DNA of 64,000 nucleotides from Burkholderiales bacterium (GCA_947448955.1 CANFPU010000003.1:1-64000), one strand, 5' to 3'; shown: positions 16,190-25,647, numbered from the stretch's first letter. A program made the numbers and translations. The notes: generated by a model not told the origin, from the sequence alone.

Positions 16190-16265
16190 AGGAGGTCGCC
16201 TGCCGCAGCGCGTCGGCCAACGGCCAATGGCCGCGGCATGCTCGGCCTGCTGGCATCGACCTCCT
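16190..16265 (-). repeat. Inverted repeat AGGAGGTCG / CGACCTCCT between ATPase and permease
   Basis: AGGAGGTCG at 16190-16198 and its exact complement CGACCTCCT at 16257-16265 flank a 58-base spacer upstream of the permease start on the minus strand. In the RNA one arm is an AGGAGG Shine-Dalgarno-like sequence and the other its antisense. It could affect translation or mRNA processing between the two genes, but this is inference. Confidence 0.4.
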
Positions 16266-16275
16266 GGGGCTGGCA

Positions 16276-16965
16276 TCACGCCGTCGCCTCGTTCACCAGC
16301 ACGCCTTTTTCAAGATGCACCATGCGTCCGGCGCGGGCGGCGGCCTTGGGGTCGTGGGTGACCATCACGATGGTCTTGCCCAACTCGTGAACCAACTGGT
16401 CTAGCAGCGACAGCACGTCCTCGCCAGTGCTGCGGTCCAGGTCGCCAGTGGGCTCGTCGGCGACGATCAGGGCTGGGTCGGTGACCAGCGCGCGCGCGAT
16501 CGCCACCCGTTGCTGTTGGCCGCCCGACAGCTCGCTCGGGTAATGGTCGGCGCGGTCGGTCAGGCCGACCAAGGCCAGCACCGCGGCCACCCGCTCGTGC
16601 CGCTCGCTCGATGACAAGCCGGTCAGCAGCAGCGGCAATTCGACGTTGTCGAAGGCCGACAGCACGGGCAGCAGGTTGTAGAACTGGAAGATGAAACCGA
16701 CGTTGGCGGCGCGCCAATCGGCCAGCTCACCCTCGGTCAGGCTGGCGATGTCCACGCCGCCGATTTCTATCTTGCCGCTGTCGGGCTTGTCGATCCCGGC
16801 GATCAGGTTGAGCAGCGTGCTCTTGCCCGACCCGCTCGGGCCCATCAGCGCGACGAACTCGCCATGCGCCACCTCGAGGTGGATGTCGACCAACACGGCA
16901 ATCGCCTGGCCGCCGCGTACATAGCCTTTGCTGAGCTGGCTGATGCGGATCAGCGGGGTCGTCAT
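16276..16965 (-). CDS. ABC transporter ATP-binding protein, MacB/LolD-like
   Basis: A 229-aa ATPase with Walker [11 protein letters not shown]-loop [13 protein letters not shown] signature LSGGQQQR, Walker [14 protein letters not shown] and switch His VTHD: all catalytic motifs intact. The [12 protein letters not shown] region and overall length are typical of the MacB/LolD group. The 707-aa track ORF is a read-through artefact in frame with this gene; the real start is the ATG at 16965, which overlaps the adaptor stop (ATGA). It powers the two FtsX-type permeases downstream. Confidence 0.94.
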   Translation of the reverse strand: MTTPLIRISQLSKGYVRGGQAIAVLVDIHLEVAHGEFVALMGPSGSGKSTLLNLIAGIDKPDSGKIEIGGVDIASLTEGELADWRAANVGFIFQFYNLLPVLSAFDNVELPLLLTGLSSSERHERVAAVLALVGLTDRADHYPSELSGGQQQRVAIARALVTDPALIVADEPTGDLDRSTGEDVLSLLDQLVHELGKTIVMVTHDPKAAARAGRMVHLEKGVLVNEATA

Positions 16966-18224
16966 TTGGCGCTCACCACCACCTTGGCGCCGGCCTTGAG
17001 GGTGTCGACCGGGTTCAGCACCACGCGTTGGCCAGACTTGAGGCCCTCGCCGCCGACCTCCTGCAGGTCGCCGATCTTGCGACCCAGCGTCACCGGCACA
17101 GCCTCGACCGTGTCGGCAACCAGGCGGAAGACGGTTTTCTTGCCGTCGCGCTCGACAATGGCTTTGGGGTTGACCGCGATCACCGACTTCTGGTCTTCGT
17201 TGGAGGCGGGTCGCGACAGAAAGCTGACCTTGGCGCTCATCTCGGGCAGGATGCGCGCATCCAGTTGCTCGAATCGGATCTTCGTCATCACCGTGGCCTT
17301 GGCCCGGTCCACGGTCGGCACGATGCGCGAGACATTGCCTCGAAAGCGCATCTCGGGCAGCGCATCGAGCGTGATTTCGACCGGCTGCTCGGGCCTGATG
17401 CGCGCGACATTGCTCTCGCTGACATCGGCCTCGACCTCCAGCGTGGTCATGTCGGCCATCGTGACCACCGCACCCGAGGTGCCCGTGGCCGAAGAAAAAG
17501 GCGTGATCATGTCGCCGACGTTGGCGTTCTTGACCAACACCACGCCGTCGAAGGGCGCGCGGATCTCGGTGTTGGTCTGGTTGACCTGCTGCACCTTGAC
17601 CAAGGCCTGGCTCTGCGCGATGCCAGCCTGGGCGCTGACGACCGCTGCCTGGAGCGTGGCGAGCGCTGACCGGGCGACCGCCAGGCGTCGCTCGGCACCG
17701 TCTACCGCTTGCGCCGAGACGAAGTTCTGGGCCCGCAAGTCCTGCTGGCGCTGGAGTTCGACCTCGGCATTGGCCAGTTCGGCCCGGCCCTGGCCGAGCG
17801 CTGACTCGGCCTGGACTTTGGTTGCTTGCGACTGGGCCACGCCCGACAGGCTGGCGCCCACCGCCGCCTGCACGTCGCTGGCGTCGAGCCGCCCGATCAG
17901 CTCGCCTTGCTTGACCACACTGCCCTCGCGCACCCGCAGCTCGATCAGCCGGCCAGTGCCCTTGCTGGCCACTGCGGCACGGCGCTGGGCGACCACATAG
18001 CCCGATGCGGTGAGCTCTGCGTATTGTTGCGAAGGGTAGGCTGCGAGCACCGCGACGGCCTGCACCTCGGTCTTGCGCGGCATCGCGAGCAGCGCGCCGC
18101 CGCCGATCAACACCGCCAAGCCCAGCACCCAGGGCCAGCGCTTGCGTCGTCGACGCAGCGGCGCGCTGCGGTCGATCTTGAGCTGAGACAGTCGGTTGGC
18201 AGGAGGGTGGGGCGCGTCGGCCAT
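16962..18224 (-). CDS. Periplasmic adaptor (HlyD/MacA-like membrane fusion protein)
   Basis: A 420-aa membrane fusion protein. A basic N-terminus (LRRRRKRWPWVLGLAVLIGGGALLAM) gives a single inner-membrane anchor. A lipoyl half (GTGRLIELRVREGSVVKQGELIG), an Ala/Gln-rich coiled-coil hairpin around residues 110-190 and the second lipoyl half (ALVKVQQVNQTNTEIRAPFDGVVL) follow, then beta-barrel and proximal domains. First gene of the exporter operon. The start at 18224 (MADAPHPPANRL) is chosen over the track start because the extra residues look unstructured. Confidence 0.92.
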   Translation of the reverse strand: MADAPHPPANRLSQLKIDRSAPLRRRRKRWPWVLGLAVLIGGGALLAMPRKTEVQAVAVLAAYPSQQYAELTASGYVVAQRRAAVASKGTGRLIELRVREGSVVKQGELIGRLDASDVQAAVGASLSGVAQSQATKVQAESALGQGRAELANAEVELQRQQDLRAQNFVSAQAVDGAERRLAVARSALATLQAAVVSAQAGIAQSQALVKVQQVNQTNTEIRAPFDGVVLVKNANVGDMITPFSSATGTSGAVVTMADMTTLEVEADVSESNVARIRPEQPVEITLDALPEMRFRGNVSRIVPTVDRAKATVMTKIRFEQLDARILPEMSAKVSFLSRPASNEDQKSVIAVNPKAIVERDGKKTVFRLVADTVEAVPVTLGRKIGDLQEVGGEGLKSGQRVVLNPVDTLKAGAKVVVSAK

Positions 18225-18298
18225 GGCTTGATCGGGCTGATGCCTTGCGGGCGAAGCGCCGAGCATGCCATGACTTGCGCGCCCACAGGTCTGGGCAG

Positions 18299-18327
18299 AC
18301 CTTGAAAGCGGGACGCCGGCCCCAAAA
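18299..18327 (+). promoter_or_regulatory. Sigma-32 heat-shock promoter for htpG
   Basis: CTTGAA, a 13-base spacer and CCCCAAAA closely match the E. coli heat-shock sigma-32 consensus (CTTGAA-N13-15-CCCCATTT). It lies about 85 bases upstream of htpG, a classical sigma-32 gene. Confidence 0.7.
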
Positions 18328-18412
18328 TGACGCCAGCAGGCCTGTTGAAGGCCAGATTTTTGACGAACAAGCGCCGACCGTCGGCTCCAACGACCCCAAC
18401 CTCTAAAAGCTC

Positions 18413-20296
18413 ATGACCAAGCAAACCCACGCCTTCCAGGCTGAAGTCAAGCAAATCCTGCACCTCGTCACCCACTCGCTGTACTCGAACAAGGAGATCT
18501 TCCTGCGTGAGTTGGTGTCCAACGCGTCCGACGCCTGCGACAAGCTGCGATTCGAGGCGCTCGACAACAACGCGCTCTACGAAGACCAGGCCAGCCTGGA
18601 GGTTCGGGTGATGTTCGATGCCGAGGCCAAGACCTTGACGATCCGCGACAACGGTATCGGCATGAGCGCCGATGAAGCCGCCTCGCACCTCGGCACGATC
18701 GCCAAGAGCGGCACCCGCGAGTTCATGTCCAAGCTCGAAGGCGAGCAAAAGAAAGATGCCAACCTGATCGGTCAGTTCGGCGTCGGCTTTTATTCAGGCT
18801 TCATCGTTGCCGACCGCATCACCGTCGAGACCCGCCGTGCCGGTGTGGACGCGAGCCAAGGCGTTCGCTGGAGCAGCGAGGGCAGCGGCGAGTACGAACT
18901 CGAGAACATCAACCGCCCTGAGCGCGGCACCGACGTGATCCTGCACCTGCGCGACGAGGAAGCCGAGTTCCTGTCGAGCTGGAAGCTCAAGTCCATCATC
19001 AGCAAGTACAGCGACCACATCTCGCTGCCCATCCTGATGCAGAAAGAGGAATGGGATGCCGAGGCCAGCAAGCAGGTCAAGAAGGACGAATGGGAGACTG
19101 TCAACAAGGCTGCGGCGCTCTGGGCACGTAGCAAGAGCGATATCACCGACGCCGAGTACCAGGAGTTCTACAAGCAGATCAGCTACGACCAGGATGCACC
19201 GCTGGCCTACACCCACAACCGGGTCGAAGGCCGCAGCGAGTACACCCAACTGCTTTACGTGCCGGCCAAGGCACCGCAGGACATGTGGAATCGCGACAAG
19301 CGCGGGGGTGTGAAGCTCTACGTCAAGCGCGTGTTCATCATGGACGACGCCGAGGCGCTGATGCCGGTCTACCTTCGGTTCGTCAAGGGCGTGATCGATT
19401 CGGCCGACCTGCCGCTCAATGTCAGTCGTGAACTGCTGCAGGAGAGCCGCGACGTCAAGGCGATCCGTGAGGGTTCGACCAAGCGCGTGCTGGGCATGCT
19501 CGAGGGGCTGGCTGACAGTGATAGCGCGGACGACAAGGCCAAGTACCTGAAGTTCTGGCATGAGTTCGGCGCGGTGCTGAAGGAGGGCATTGGCGAGGAT
19601 TTCACCAACCGCGAGCGGCTGTCCAAGCTGTTCCGCTTCGCGTCGACCCAGGCTGACGAAGGCGTGTCGTTGGCTGATTACGTCTCGCGCATGAAAGAAG
19701 GCCAGGAAGCGATCTATGTGATCACGGCCGACACGCTGGCCGCTGCCAAGTCCAGCCCGCAGCTCGAGATCTTCCGCAAGAAGGGTCTGGAGGTGCTGCT
19801 GCTGACTGACCGCGTCGATGAGTGGCTGCTCAGCCACCTCTACGAGTTCGAAGGCAAGCCGCTGCAAAGCGTGGCCAAGGGCGCAGTGGACCTGGGCAAG
19901 CTGCAGGACGAGGACGAGAAAAAACACGCCGAGGTGGTCGCCGAGACCTTCAAGCCCACACTCGACAAGCTCAAGGGTGCGCTGGCCGATCGCGCGAAGG
20001 ACGTTCGGGTCACCACCCGTTTGGTCGACTCACCTGCCTGCCTGGTCGTCGAGGAGGGCGACATGAGCGGCCATCTGGCGCGCATGCTCAAGCAGGCCGG
20101 CCAGAGCGCGCCCAAGAGCCAGCCTATCCTTGAGGTGAACCCTGAGCACGCGATGGTCAAGAAGCTCGCCAGCGATGATGCCCGCTTCGACGATCTGGCC
20201 CATATTCTGTTCGACCAGGCGCTGTTGGCCGAGGGCGGTCAACTCGACGACCCGGCAGCCTATGTCGCCCGCGTGACCAAGCTGCTCAGCACTTGA
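18413..20296 (+). CDS. htpG: Chaperone protein HtpG (Hsp90)
   Basis: Bacterial Hsp90 of 627 aa, full length. The N-terminal GHKL ATPase domain has [18 protein letters not shown] (with the catalytic Glu), [11 protein letters not shown] and the [16 protein letters not shown] lid/G-motif. The middle domain has the [20 protein letters not shown] segment, whose Arg contacts ATP, and a C-terminal dimerisation domain follows. A cytosolic chaperone for late folding and stress. It is preceded by a sigma-32 promoter and is convergent with the kinase gene, whose stop lies 6 bases away. Confidence 0.97.
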   Translation: MTKQTHAFQAEVKQILHLVTHSLYSNKEIFLRELVSNASDACDKLRFEALDNNALYEDQASLEVRVMFDAEAKTLTIRDNGIGMSADEAASHLGTIAKSGTREFMSKLEGEQKKDANLIGQFGVGFYSGFIVADRITVETRRAGVDASQGVRWSSEGSGEYELENINRPERGTDVILHLRDEEAEFLSSWKLKSIISKYSDHISLPILMQKEEWDAEASKQVKKDEWETVNKAAALWARSKSDITDAEYQEFYKQISYDQDAPLAYTHNRVEGRSEYTQLLYVPAKAPQDMWNRDKRGGVKLYVKRVFIMDDAEALMPVYLRFVKGVIDSADLPLNVSRELLQESRDVKAIREGSTKRVLGMLEGLADSDSADDKAKYLKFWHEFGAVLKEGIGEDFTNRERLSKLFRFASTQADEGVSLADYVSRMKEGQEAIYVITADTLAAAKSSPQLEIFRKKGLEVLLLTDRVDEWLLSHLYEFEGKPLQSVAKGAVDLGKLQDEDEKKHAEVVAETFKPTLDKLKGALADRAKDVRVTTRLVDSPACLVVEEGDMSGHLARMLKQAGQSAPKSQPILEVNPEHAMVKKLASDDARFDDLAHILFDQALLAEGGQLDDPAAYVARVTKLLST

Positions 20297-20301
20297 GACC
20301 T

Positions 20302-21312
20302 TCAGTCCACCCAGTCAAGGTCTAGCGGCGGTTGCGCCATCGCCTCGACCTGTTCGCGCAGCTGGAGGGTCTGCTGGCCCCAGTAGCCAGGATCGCCGAA
20401 CCACGGGAACGCCGCCGGGAACGCCGGGTCGCTCCAGCGCTCGGCCAGCCAGGCGCTGTGGTGGACCATTCGAAGCGTTCTCAGCGGCTCGATCAGTGCG
20501 AGTTCCCGTTGATCGAAATCGCGGAACTGTCGGTAGCCTTGCAGCACCGTGGCCATCTGGCTGCGCATCGCGTCCGGGCTGCCCGACAGCAGCATCCACA
20601 AGTCCTGGATCGCCGGGCCCATCACCGCGTCGTCGAGGTCAACGATGTGCGGACCCTGGCCATCGTCGCGCCACAGGATGTTGCCGGGGTGGCAATCGCC
20701 GTGCAGCCGCAGCAGCCGGGTCGGCACCGCGGCCAGTGCCTGATCGACCGCAGCCAATGCCTGCTCGCAGCTCTCGCGCCATGGGCCGAGCTGGGCTAGC
20801 GGGATCTGGTCCCAATCCAGCAGCCTGGCCAGCGCAGCGTGGCCGAATGTCGCGGCGTCGAGCGTTCTGCGCTGCTCAAACACTCGCTGCTCGCCCACCG
20901 CATGCAGCCTGCCGATGAATCGGCCCAGCCAGCGCAGCGTTTCGGGCTGGTCCAGCTCTGGGCCATGGCCGGATCGGCGCGGGTATGCCGCCAGCCGGAA
21001 AGGCTCGCCTTCGATCCACGCGTGGGCCAGGGTCTGGCCTGATGGCAGCCGCAGCGGTGGCACCACCGGTACCTCGGCCGCGGCCAGTTCGGCGCCGAAG
21101 CCATGTTCCTCCTCGATCTGCGCATCGCGCCAGCGGCCCGGTCGATAGAACTTGGCCACCACCGCGCCGCCGTCCTCGAGCAGCACCTGGAAGACCCGGT
21201 TTTCGTAACTGTTGAGCTGCAGCAGCCGGCCGTCGCCGCGCAGACCCACCTCGTCGAGCGCATCGAGCACGGCTTGCGGCGTCAAGCGCGTGAACGGGTG
21301 GGCGGAAGTCAA
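20302..21312 (-). CDS. srkA: Serine/threonine protein kinase, SrkA/RdoA-like
   Basis: APH-fold stress-response kinase (YihE/RdoA/SrkA family), about 336 aa. N-terminal ENRVFQVLLEDGGAVVAKFYRPGRW carries the ATP-binding Lys. The catalytic loop LRLHGDCHPGNILWRDD has the catalytic Asp, and HIVDLDDAVMGP is the DFG-equivalent metal site. The track ORF runs back into the acetyltransferase gene. The best start is the TTG at 21312 (MTSAHPFTRLTPQ) with GAGG about 10 bases upstream; a GTG near 21444 is the alternative, but it would add a low-complexity stretch (VVPTVPTVHFDPF). In E. coli the enzyme counters envelope and oxidative stress death. Confidence 0.88.
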   Translation of the reverse strand: MTSAHPFTRLTPQAVLDALDEVGLRGDGRLLQLNSYENRVFQVLLEDGGAVVAKFYRPGRWRDAQIEEEHGFGAELAAAEVPVVPPLRLPSGQTLAHAWIEGEPFRLAAYPRRSGHGPELDQPETLRWLGRFIGRLHAVGEQRVFEQRRTLDAATFGHAALARLLDWDQIPLAQLGPWRESCEQALAAVDQALAAVPTRLLRLHGDCHPGNILWRDDGQGPHIVDLDDAVMGPAIQDLWMLLSGSPDAMRSQMATVLQGYRQFRDFDQRELALIEPLRTLRMVHHSAWLAERWSDPAFPAAFPWFGDPGYWGQQTLQLREQVEAMAQPPLDLDWVD

Positions 21313-21472
21313 GCGCCGACCTCGTCCAGCGTCGGTTGCGAAGGGTTCGGTGGGTTCAAAGAGGACGAAGGGGTCGAAGTGGACGGTGGGGACGGTGGGG
21401 ACGACGAGGTCGATGGGCCGGTCTGTCGAATGGTCATCAGCCACGATAGCAGGCGGATTGCTCAGTTGTTCA

Positions 21473-22174
21473 TCAGTCCTGGGCCGTCCTGCCGGGGGTC
21501 TGGCCGATCTCCGGCTTGGGATCTGCCACCATGTCGAGTTCGCCGCTGACCACTCGCGCCTGCTGCTTGAGTCGGTAATCGATTTCGGCGGCGCCGTCGC
21601 CAATCCATTGTTCCAGCCTCGAGGCCAGCGTGTCGTGCGGTAGCTTGAGGTAGGCATCGGTCTCACTGCCGGCGCGGTCCACGATGGCGCCGGCTTGGCG
21701 GACGATCCGAAGCATCACGCGGTTTTCGCTCAGTGCGTGGATGAACAAACTGTCGAAGCCGCGGTTGCGGGCATGCAACATCGCGTGCCCGAACAAGCAG
21801 GCGCCATAGCCTCGGCCTCGGGCCTGCGTTGAGACCGAGACGCCAAACTCGGCGGCCTTCGGATGGGGCGTGCCGGCGTCCGGGAAGGCCAGGTGAGCCA
21901 TCGCAATCAGGTCCAGCCGCCGGTTGAACACGCCGAAGACTTCGTCGCGGTCGAAATTCAGGCCTTGCACATAGCGGCCGATCTGTTCGTCGCCCGCTGT
22001 GTAGCCGAAACGCAGGTAGCGGTCGCGTTCGGGCAGGGCTGTCAAGTGGATGAGGATGCGATCCCGGTGAGGCGGTTTCAATGACCGGATCGGCACCCAT
22101 GGCGTCGTCCCCGTACGCTCGACCACAGCCGCCCCGCTGCCAGTCGGCACAGAGGTTTTGGATTCGAGGGTCAT
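21473..22174 (-). CDS. GNAT family N-acetyltransferase
   Basis: A 233-aa protein with a GNAT fold. The acetyl-CoA loop is in FGVSVSTQARGRGYGACLFGHAM (the ARGRGYG pattern matches Q/RxxGxG/A), followed by FIHALSENRVMLRIVRQAG, the usual Asn-containing beta5-alpha4 region. The C-terminal 50 residues form an extension without clear homology. It lies upstream of the kinase gene on the same strand. The substrate is unknown. Confidence 0.85.
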   Translation of the reverse strand: MTLESKTSVPTGSGAAVVERTGTTPWVPIRSLKPPHRDRILIHLTALPERDRYLRFGYTAGDEQIGRYVQGLNFDRDEVFGVFNRRLDLIAMAHLAFPDAGTPHPKAAEFGVSVSTQARGRGYGACLFGHAMLHARNRGFDSLFIHALSENRVMLRIVRQAGAIVDRAGSETDAYLKLPHDTLASRLEQWIGDGAAEIDYRLKQQARVVSGELDMVADPKPEIGQTPGRTAQD

Positions 22175-22183
22175 GGGTTCTGC

Positions 22184-22211
22184 TTGATGACTAAGTAAAA
22201 ACCCTTATATC
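22184..22211 (+). promoter_or_regulatory. Sigma-70-like promoter, distal, for rplM-rpsI
   Basis: TTGATG and TATATC spaced by 16 bases in an AT-rich spot between the divergent GNAT and rplM genes. It would give a leader of nearly 300 bases. Confidence 0.45.
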
Positions 22212-22290
22212 ATGTCGATCACCGATTCGACTTGCGCTTGCCCATCGGTCGGGGCCTGGGTCAGCAGCTGCCTGCTTCTTGGCTTGCGGC

Positions 22291-22296
22291 TACAAT
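22291..22296 (+). promoter_or_regulatory. Possible proximal -10 element (TACAAT) for rplM-rpsI
   Basis: A TACAAT hexamer (5 of 6 matches to TATAAT) about 210 bases before rplM. The -35 region is poor (CTGCCT-like), so this is a tentative second promoter. Confidence 0.35.
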
Positions 22297-22505
22297 CGCC
22301 GGCTCTCCCCAATGATGGCGGGGTGGTGCATTGGGTTTTGAGGTCGCGACACTTGGGTGGCGAGGCGCAAGATCTGAGAAGCTGGTTGCACGAAAACCGA
22401 GAGGTCGCCCTGATAAGCGGTTCCGAGGTGGAGGCTTCAAGCACCGAAGAGCTGTCAGCGGTACGGTGCCCATGTCGGGTGCCGGCCCAACCCCGAAAGA
22501 CCCTC

Positions 22506-22949
22506 ATGAAGACCTTCAGCGCCAAGCCGGCCGAGGTGACGCACGAGTGGTTTGTGCTTGATGCCACCAACAAGGTGCTCGGACGTGTCGCCAGCGAAGT
22601 GGCACTCCGTTTGCGCGGCAAGCACAAAGCCATTTACACGCCTCACGTCGATACCGGTGATTTCATCATCATCGTCAACGCCGACAAGATCCGTGTCACG
22701 GGCAACAAGTCCGAAGACAAGATCTATTACCGCCATTCGGGCCACCCGGGCGGCATCCATGCCACGAGCTTCAAAGATATGCAGGCCAAGCACCCCGGCC
22801 GCGCGATCGAGAAGGCGGTCAAAGGTATGTTGCCCAAAGGCCCGCTGGGCTACGCGATGATCAAGAAGCTGAAGGTGTATGCCGGTGATGTACACCCGCA
22901 CACCGCCCAGCAGCCAAAAGTGCTCGAAATTGCAGCGCTGGAAAACTAA
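22506..22949 (+). CDS. rplM: 50S ribosomal protein L13
   Basis: Large-subunit ribosomal protein (147 aa; usual 142-147). Begins [20 protein letters not shown] and contains [26 protein letters not shown] and [21 protein letters not shown], all L13 signatures. The ATG at 22506 is chosen by family N-terminus. It is followed 9 bases later by rpsI, the conserved bacterial pair. Confidence 0.98.
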   Translation: MKTFSAKPAEVTHEWFVLDATNKVLGRVASEVALRLRGKHKAIYTPHVDTGDFIIIVNADKIRVTGNKSEDKIYYRHSGHPGGIHATSFKDMQAKHPGRAIEKAVKGMLPKGPLGYAMIKKLKVYAGDVHPHTAQQPKVLEIAALEN

Positions 22950-22958
22950 GGAGCGGTG

Positions 22959-23351
22959 ATGATCGGTAATTGGAACTACGGCACCGGCCGCCGCAAATCG
23001 TCGGTGGCCCGTGTCTTCATGAAGCGCGGCGAAGGCCTGATCATGGTCAACGGCAAGACGGTGTCCGATTATTTCGGCCGTCAGACCTCGATCATGATCG
23101 TCAAGCAGCCGCTGATGCTGACGAACAACGAGATGTCTTTCGACATCAAGATCAACGTGCGTGGCGGCGGCGAATCGGGCCAAGCCGGCGCGGTGCGTCA
23201 CGGCATCACGCGTGCGCTGATTGACTACGACGCGACGCTCAAGCCTGACCTGAGCCGCGCCGGTTTCGTCACACGCGACGCGCGTGAAGTCGAACGCAAG
23301 AAGGTTGGCCTGCACGGCGCGCGTCGTCGCAAGCAGTTCAGCAAGCGCTGA
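22959..23351 (+). CDS. rpsI: 30S ribosomal protein S9
   Basis: Small-subunit protein of 130 aa, beginning [20 protein letters not shown] and ending in the basic tail [12 protein letters not shown] whose last residues contact P-site tRNA. The ATG at 22959 has AAGGAG (22948-22953) at ideal distance; the GTG three bases earlier used by the track is less likely. Cotranscribed with rplM and followed by a terminator. Confidence 0.98.
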   Translation: MIGNWNYGTGRRKSSVARVFMKRGEGLIMVNGKTVSDYFGRQTSIMIVKQPLMLTNNEMSFDIKINVRGGGESGQAGAVRHGITRALIDYDATLKPDLSRAGFVTRDAREVERKKVGLHGARRRKQFSKR

Positions 23352-23403
23352 TCGCGCAACACGTCGGCACCCAGGTGCTGGCGCTTGGCTCTCGGGTCAC
23401 CGC

Positions 23404-23429
23404 AAAGGCCGCTTTCTCAAGCGGCCTTT
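23404..23429 (+). terminator. Intrinsic terminator after rpsI
   Basis: AAAGGCCGCTT and AAGCGGCCTTT form a perfect 11-bp stem with a TCTC loop, followed by GTGTTTG. It lies 50 bases after the rpsI stop. Confidence 0.85.
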
Positions 23430-23603
23430 GTGTTTGATGCGACGCCGATGACCCGGCCTGTTGCAAGGTCAAGCCTTCCCGTGGGACCATGGGGGGCAAA
23501 CGCGGGATTGTGGGCGTCGTTTTCTTCGTCGCTCAACCCGCGCATCACGGATATTCAATCGTTGGCCGCCTGAGGCTGTGCCGACCTCTTCGCTGGAGAA
23601 GCT

Positions 23604-23978
23604 ATGAACGCAGTTGCTGAAAACATCGACCTTGACACGCTCGACATGCCACCGCCGCTGGTCTTCACTGACAGCGCTGCCGCCAAGGTCGCTGACCTGG
23701 TGGCCGAAGAAGGCAATCCCGATCTGAAACTGCGTGTCTTCGTTCAGGGCGGCGGCTGTTCTGGATTCCAGTACGGCTTCACCTTTGACGAAGTTGTCAA
23801 CGAAGACGACACCCAGATGAGCAAGAACGGCGTCACGCTGTTGATCGACGCGATGAGCTTGCAATACCTGGGGGGTGCCGAGATCGACTACAAGGAAGAT
23901 CTCCAGGGCGCGCAATTCGTGATCAAGAATCCGAACGCCACCACCACTTGCGGCTGCGGCTCGAGCTTCTCGGCCTGA
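23604..23978 (+). CDS. erpA: Iron-sulfur cluster insertion protein ErpA
   Basis: A-type Fe-S carrier of 124 aa. The three cluster-binding cysteines are present: Cys in [11 protein letters not shown] and the C-terminal [11 protein letters not shown] pair. The acidic N-terminus ([20 protein letters not shown]) and length are typical of betaproteobacterial ErpA, which delivers [Fe-S] clusters to apo-enzymes. GGAGAAGCT lies before the ATG. Its stop is one base from the ilvA stop on the other strand, so the two genes converge without a terminator between them. Confidence 0.95.
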   Translation: MNAVAENIDLDTLDMPPPLVFTDSAAAKVADLVAEEGNPDLKLRVFVQGGGCSGFQYGFTFDEVVNEDDTQMSKNGVTLLIDAMSLQYLGGAEIDYKEDLQGAQFVIKNPNATTTCGCGSSFSA

Positions 23979-23979
23979 T

Positions 23980-25530
23980 TCAGCGCAGGAACAACTGGTA
24001 GACCGGGTTGTCGGTTTCCTCGACACAAGGATAGGCCAGCGCCTCGCGGAACGCGTCGAAGGCGGACGCGTCACCCGCAGGCACCTGAATACCCACCAAG
24101 ATGCGGCCGTGGTCTGCGCCCTGGTTGCGGTAGTGGAACAGGCTGATGTTCCAGTCCGGGTGCAGGCTCGACAGGAATTTCATCAGCGCACCCGGCCGCT
24201 CAGGAAAGACGAAGCGGAACAAGCGCTCGTCGGCCGCCAGCCCCGAGGCGCCGCCGACCCGGCCGCCGACCATGTGCCGCACATGCTCCTTGGCAAGTTC
24301 GTCATCGGTGAGGTCCACGGTGGCGAACCCTTGACGCGCAAAGTTGCGAGCGATCTTCTCAGCATCGTCGCGTTTGGCGATCGTCACGCCAACGAAGACA
24401 TGCGCCAGGTGAGCGTCGGAGATGCGGTAGTTGAACTCAGTAACCGAGCGCGGCCCCAGCAACTCGCAAAAGCGCTTGAATGAGCCGCGCTCCTCGGGGA
24501 TCGTCACCGCGAACAGCGCTTCGCGTTGTTCACCGAATTCCGCCCGTTCAGCGACAAAGCGCAGTCGGTCGAAGTTCATGTTGGCGCCACAGGTGATCGC
24601 CACCAGTGTTTTGCCCTTGAGCTTGTGGCGCGCGGCATATTGCTTGACCGCGGCAACGCCCATCGCGCCGGCTGGCTCGAGGATGCTGCGGGTGTCCTGA
24701 AACACATCCTTGATCGCCGCGCAGACCTCGTCGGTGTCGACGACGACGAAGTCGTCGACCAGTTCGCGGGTCAGCCGGAAAGTCTCCTCGCCGACAAGCT
24801 TGACCGCCGTGCCGTCCGAGAACAAACCGACATCGGCGAGCGTGACGCGGTGGCCGGCCTGCACCGAGCGCAGCATCGCGTCCGAGTCGCGGGTCTGCAC
24901 GCCGATCACCAGGATCTCGGGCCGCACGGCCTTGATGTACGAAGCCACGCCCGAAATCAGCCCGCCGCCGCCGATCGCGACAAAGATTGCCGTGATCGGC
25001 CCCTGATGCTGGCGCAGGATCTCCATTGCGATCGTGCCCTGGCCGGCGATCACGTCAGGATCGTCGAAGGGGTGGACGAAGGTCAACCCCTGGTCGCGCT
25101 GCAAGCCGAGAGCGTGGTCGTAGGCGTCGGAGAAGCTGTCGCCGTGCAGCACCACCTCGCCGCCCAAGGCCAACACCGCGTCGATCTTGAGCTTCGGCGT
25201 GGTCACCGGCATCACGATCAGCGCGCGGCAGCCCAGTTTCTTCGCCGACAGTGCCACGCCCTGGGCATGGTTGCCTGCAGACGCGCAGATCACGCCCTGG
25301 GCCAACTGCTCCGGCGCCAGATGCACCATCTTGTTGTAAGCGCCGCGCAGCTTGAAGCTGAACACCGGTTGCTGGTCTTCCCGCTTCAGCAACACCGGGT
25401 TGCCGATGCGTCGCGACAGGCTGCGCGCGGGCTCGAGCGCGGATTCGATCGCCACATCGTAGACCTTCGCCGTGAGGATCTTCTTCAGGTAATCGGGGTG
25501 GGACACGGGAAGGGTCTTGGCGCGGGCCAT
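23980..25530 (-). CDS. ilvA: Threonine ammonia-lyase (biosynthetic threonine dehydratase)
   Basis: PLP enzyme converting L-threonine to 2-oxobutanoate, first step of isoleucine synthesis (516 aa). The PLP lysine is in VFSFKLRGAYNKM, the glycine loop in CASAGNHAQGVA, and IGGGGLISG is the second phosphate-contact motif. The C-terminal half carries two ACT-like regulatory domains (FAVTIPEERGSFKRFCELL and FVFPERPGALMKFLSSL), so Ile feedback inhibition is expected. The track start at 25890 would read through a terminator hairpin; the ATG at 25530 (MARAKTLPVSHPDYL) is preferred. Confidence 0.95.
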   Translation of the reverse strand: MARAKTLPVSHPDYLKKILTAKVYDVAIESALEPARSLSRRIGNPVLLKREDQQPVFSFKLRGAYNKMVHLAPEQLAQGVICASAGNHAQGVALSAKKLGCRALIVMPVTTPKLKIDAVLALGGEVVLHGDSFSDAYDHALGLQRDQGLTFVHPFDDPDVIAGQGTIAMEILRQHQGPITAIFVAIGGGGLISGVASYIKAVRPEILVIGVQTRDSDAMLRSVQAGHRVTLADVGLFSDGTAVKLVGEETFRLTRELVDDFVVVDTDEVCAAIKDVFQDTRSILEPAGAMGVAAVKQYAARHKLKGKTLVAITCGANMNFDRLRFVAERAEFGEQREALFAVTIPEERGSFKRFCELLGPRSVTEFNYRISDAHLAHVFVGVTIAKRDDAEKIARNFARQGFATVDLTDDELAKEHVRHMVGGRVGGASGLAADERLFRFVFPERPGALMKFLSSLHPDWNISLFHYRNQGADHGRILVGIQVPAGDASAFDAFREALAYPCVEETDNPVYQLFLR

Positions 25531-25616
25531 GGGCAGCGGTCTCCTGGGCTTCCTGATCTTGTGCGGCGCAGCATGATAGCCGCGGGCTAGCGGCAGGGCT
25601 GGCAGGAGGACCGGCC

Positions 25617-25647
25617 AAAAAAAAGCCCAGGGTTTCCACCCCGGGCT
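25617..25647 (-). terminator. Intrinsic terminator upstream of ilvA (end of the sRNA/leader)
   Basis: On the minus strand AGCCCGGGG and CCCTGGGCT pair over 9 bp (one G-U) around a TGGAAA loop and are followed by eight T residues, an excellent Rho-independent terminator. Confidence 0.8.

Larger units (their letters stand above)
22175..22505 (+). other. Long 5' leader/intergenic region of rplM
   Basis: This 331-base gap contains the two promoter candidates and no separate gene. The track ORF starting at 22212 merely continues rplM upstream, with residues unlike L13. Ribosomal protein operons often use leader RNA for autoregulation; I could not recognise a described L13 leader fold here. Confidence 0.45.

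Noticed and set aside
16276-18399. 707-aa ORF spanning adaptor and ATPase genes
   Set aside because: Only its last 229 codons (ATPase) are real. The upstream part is an Arg/Gly-rich shadow of the adaptor gene.
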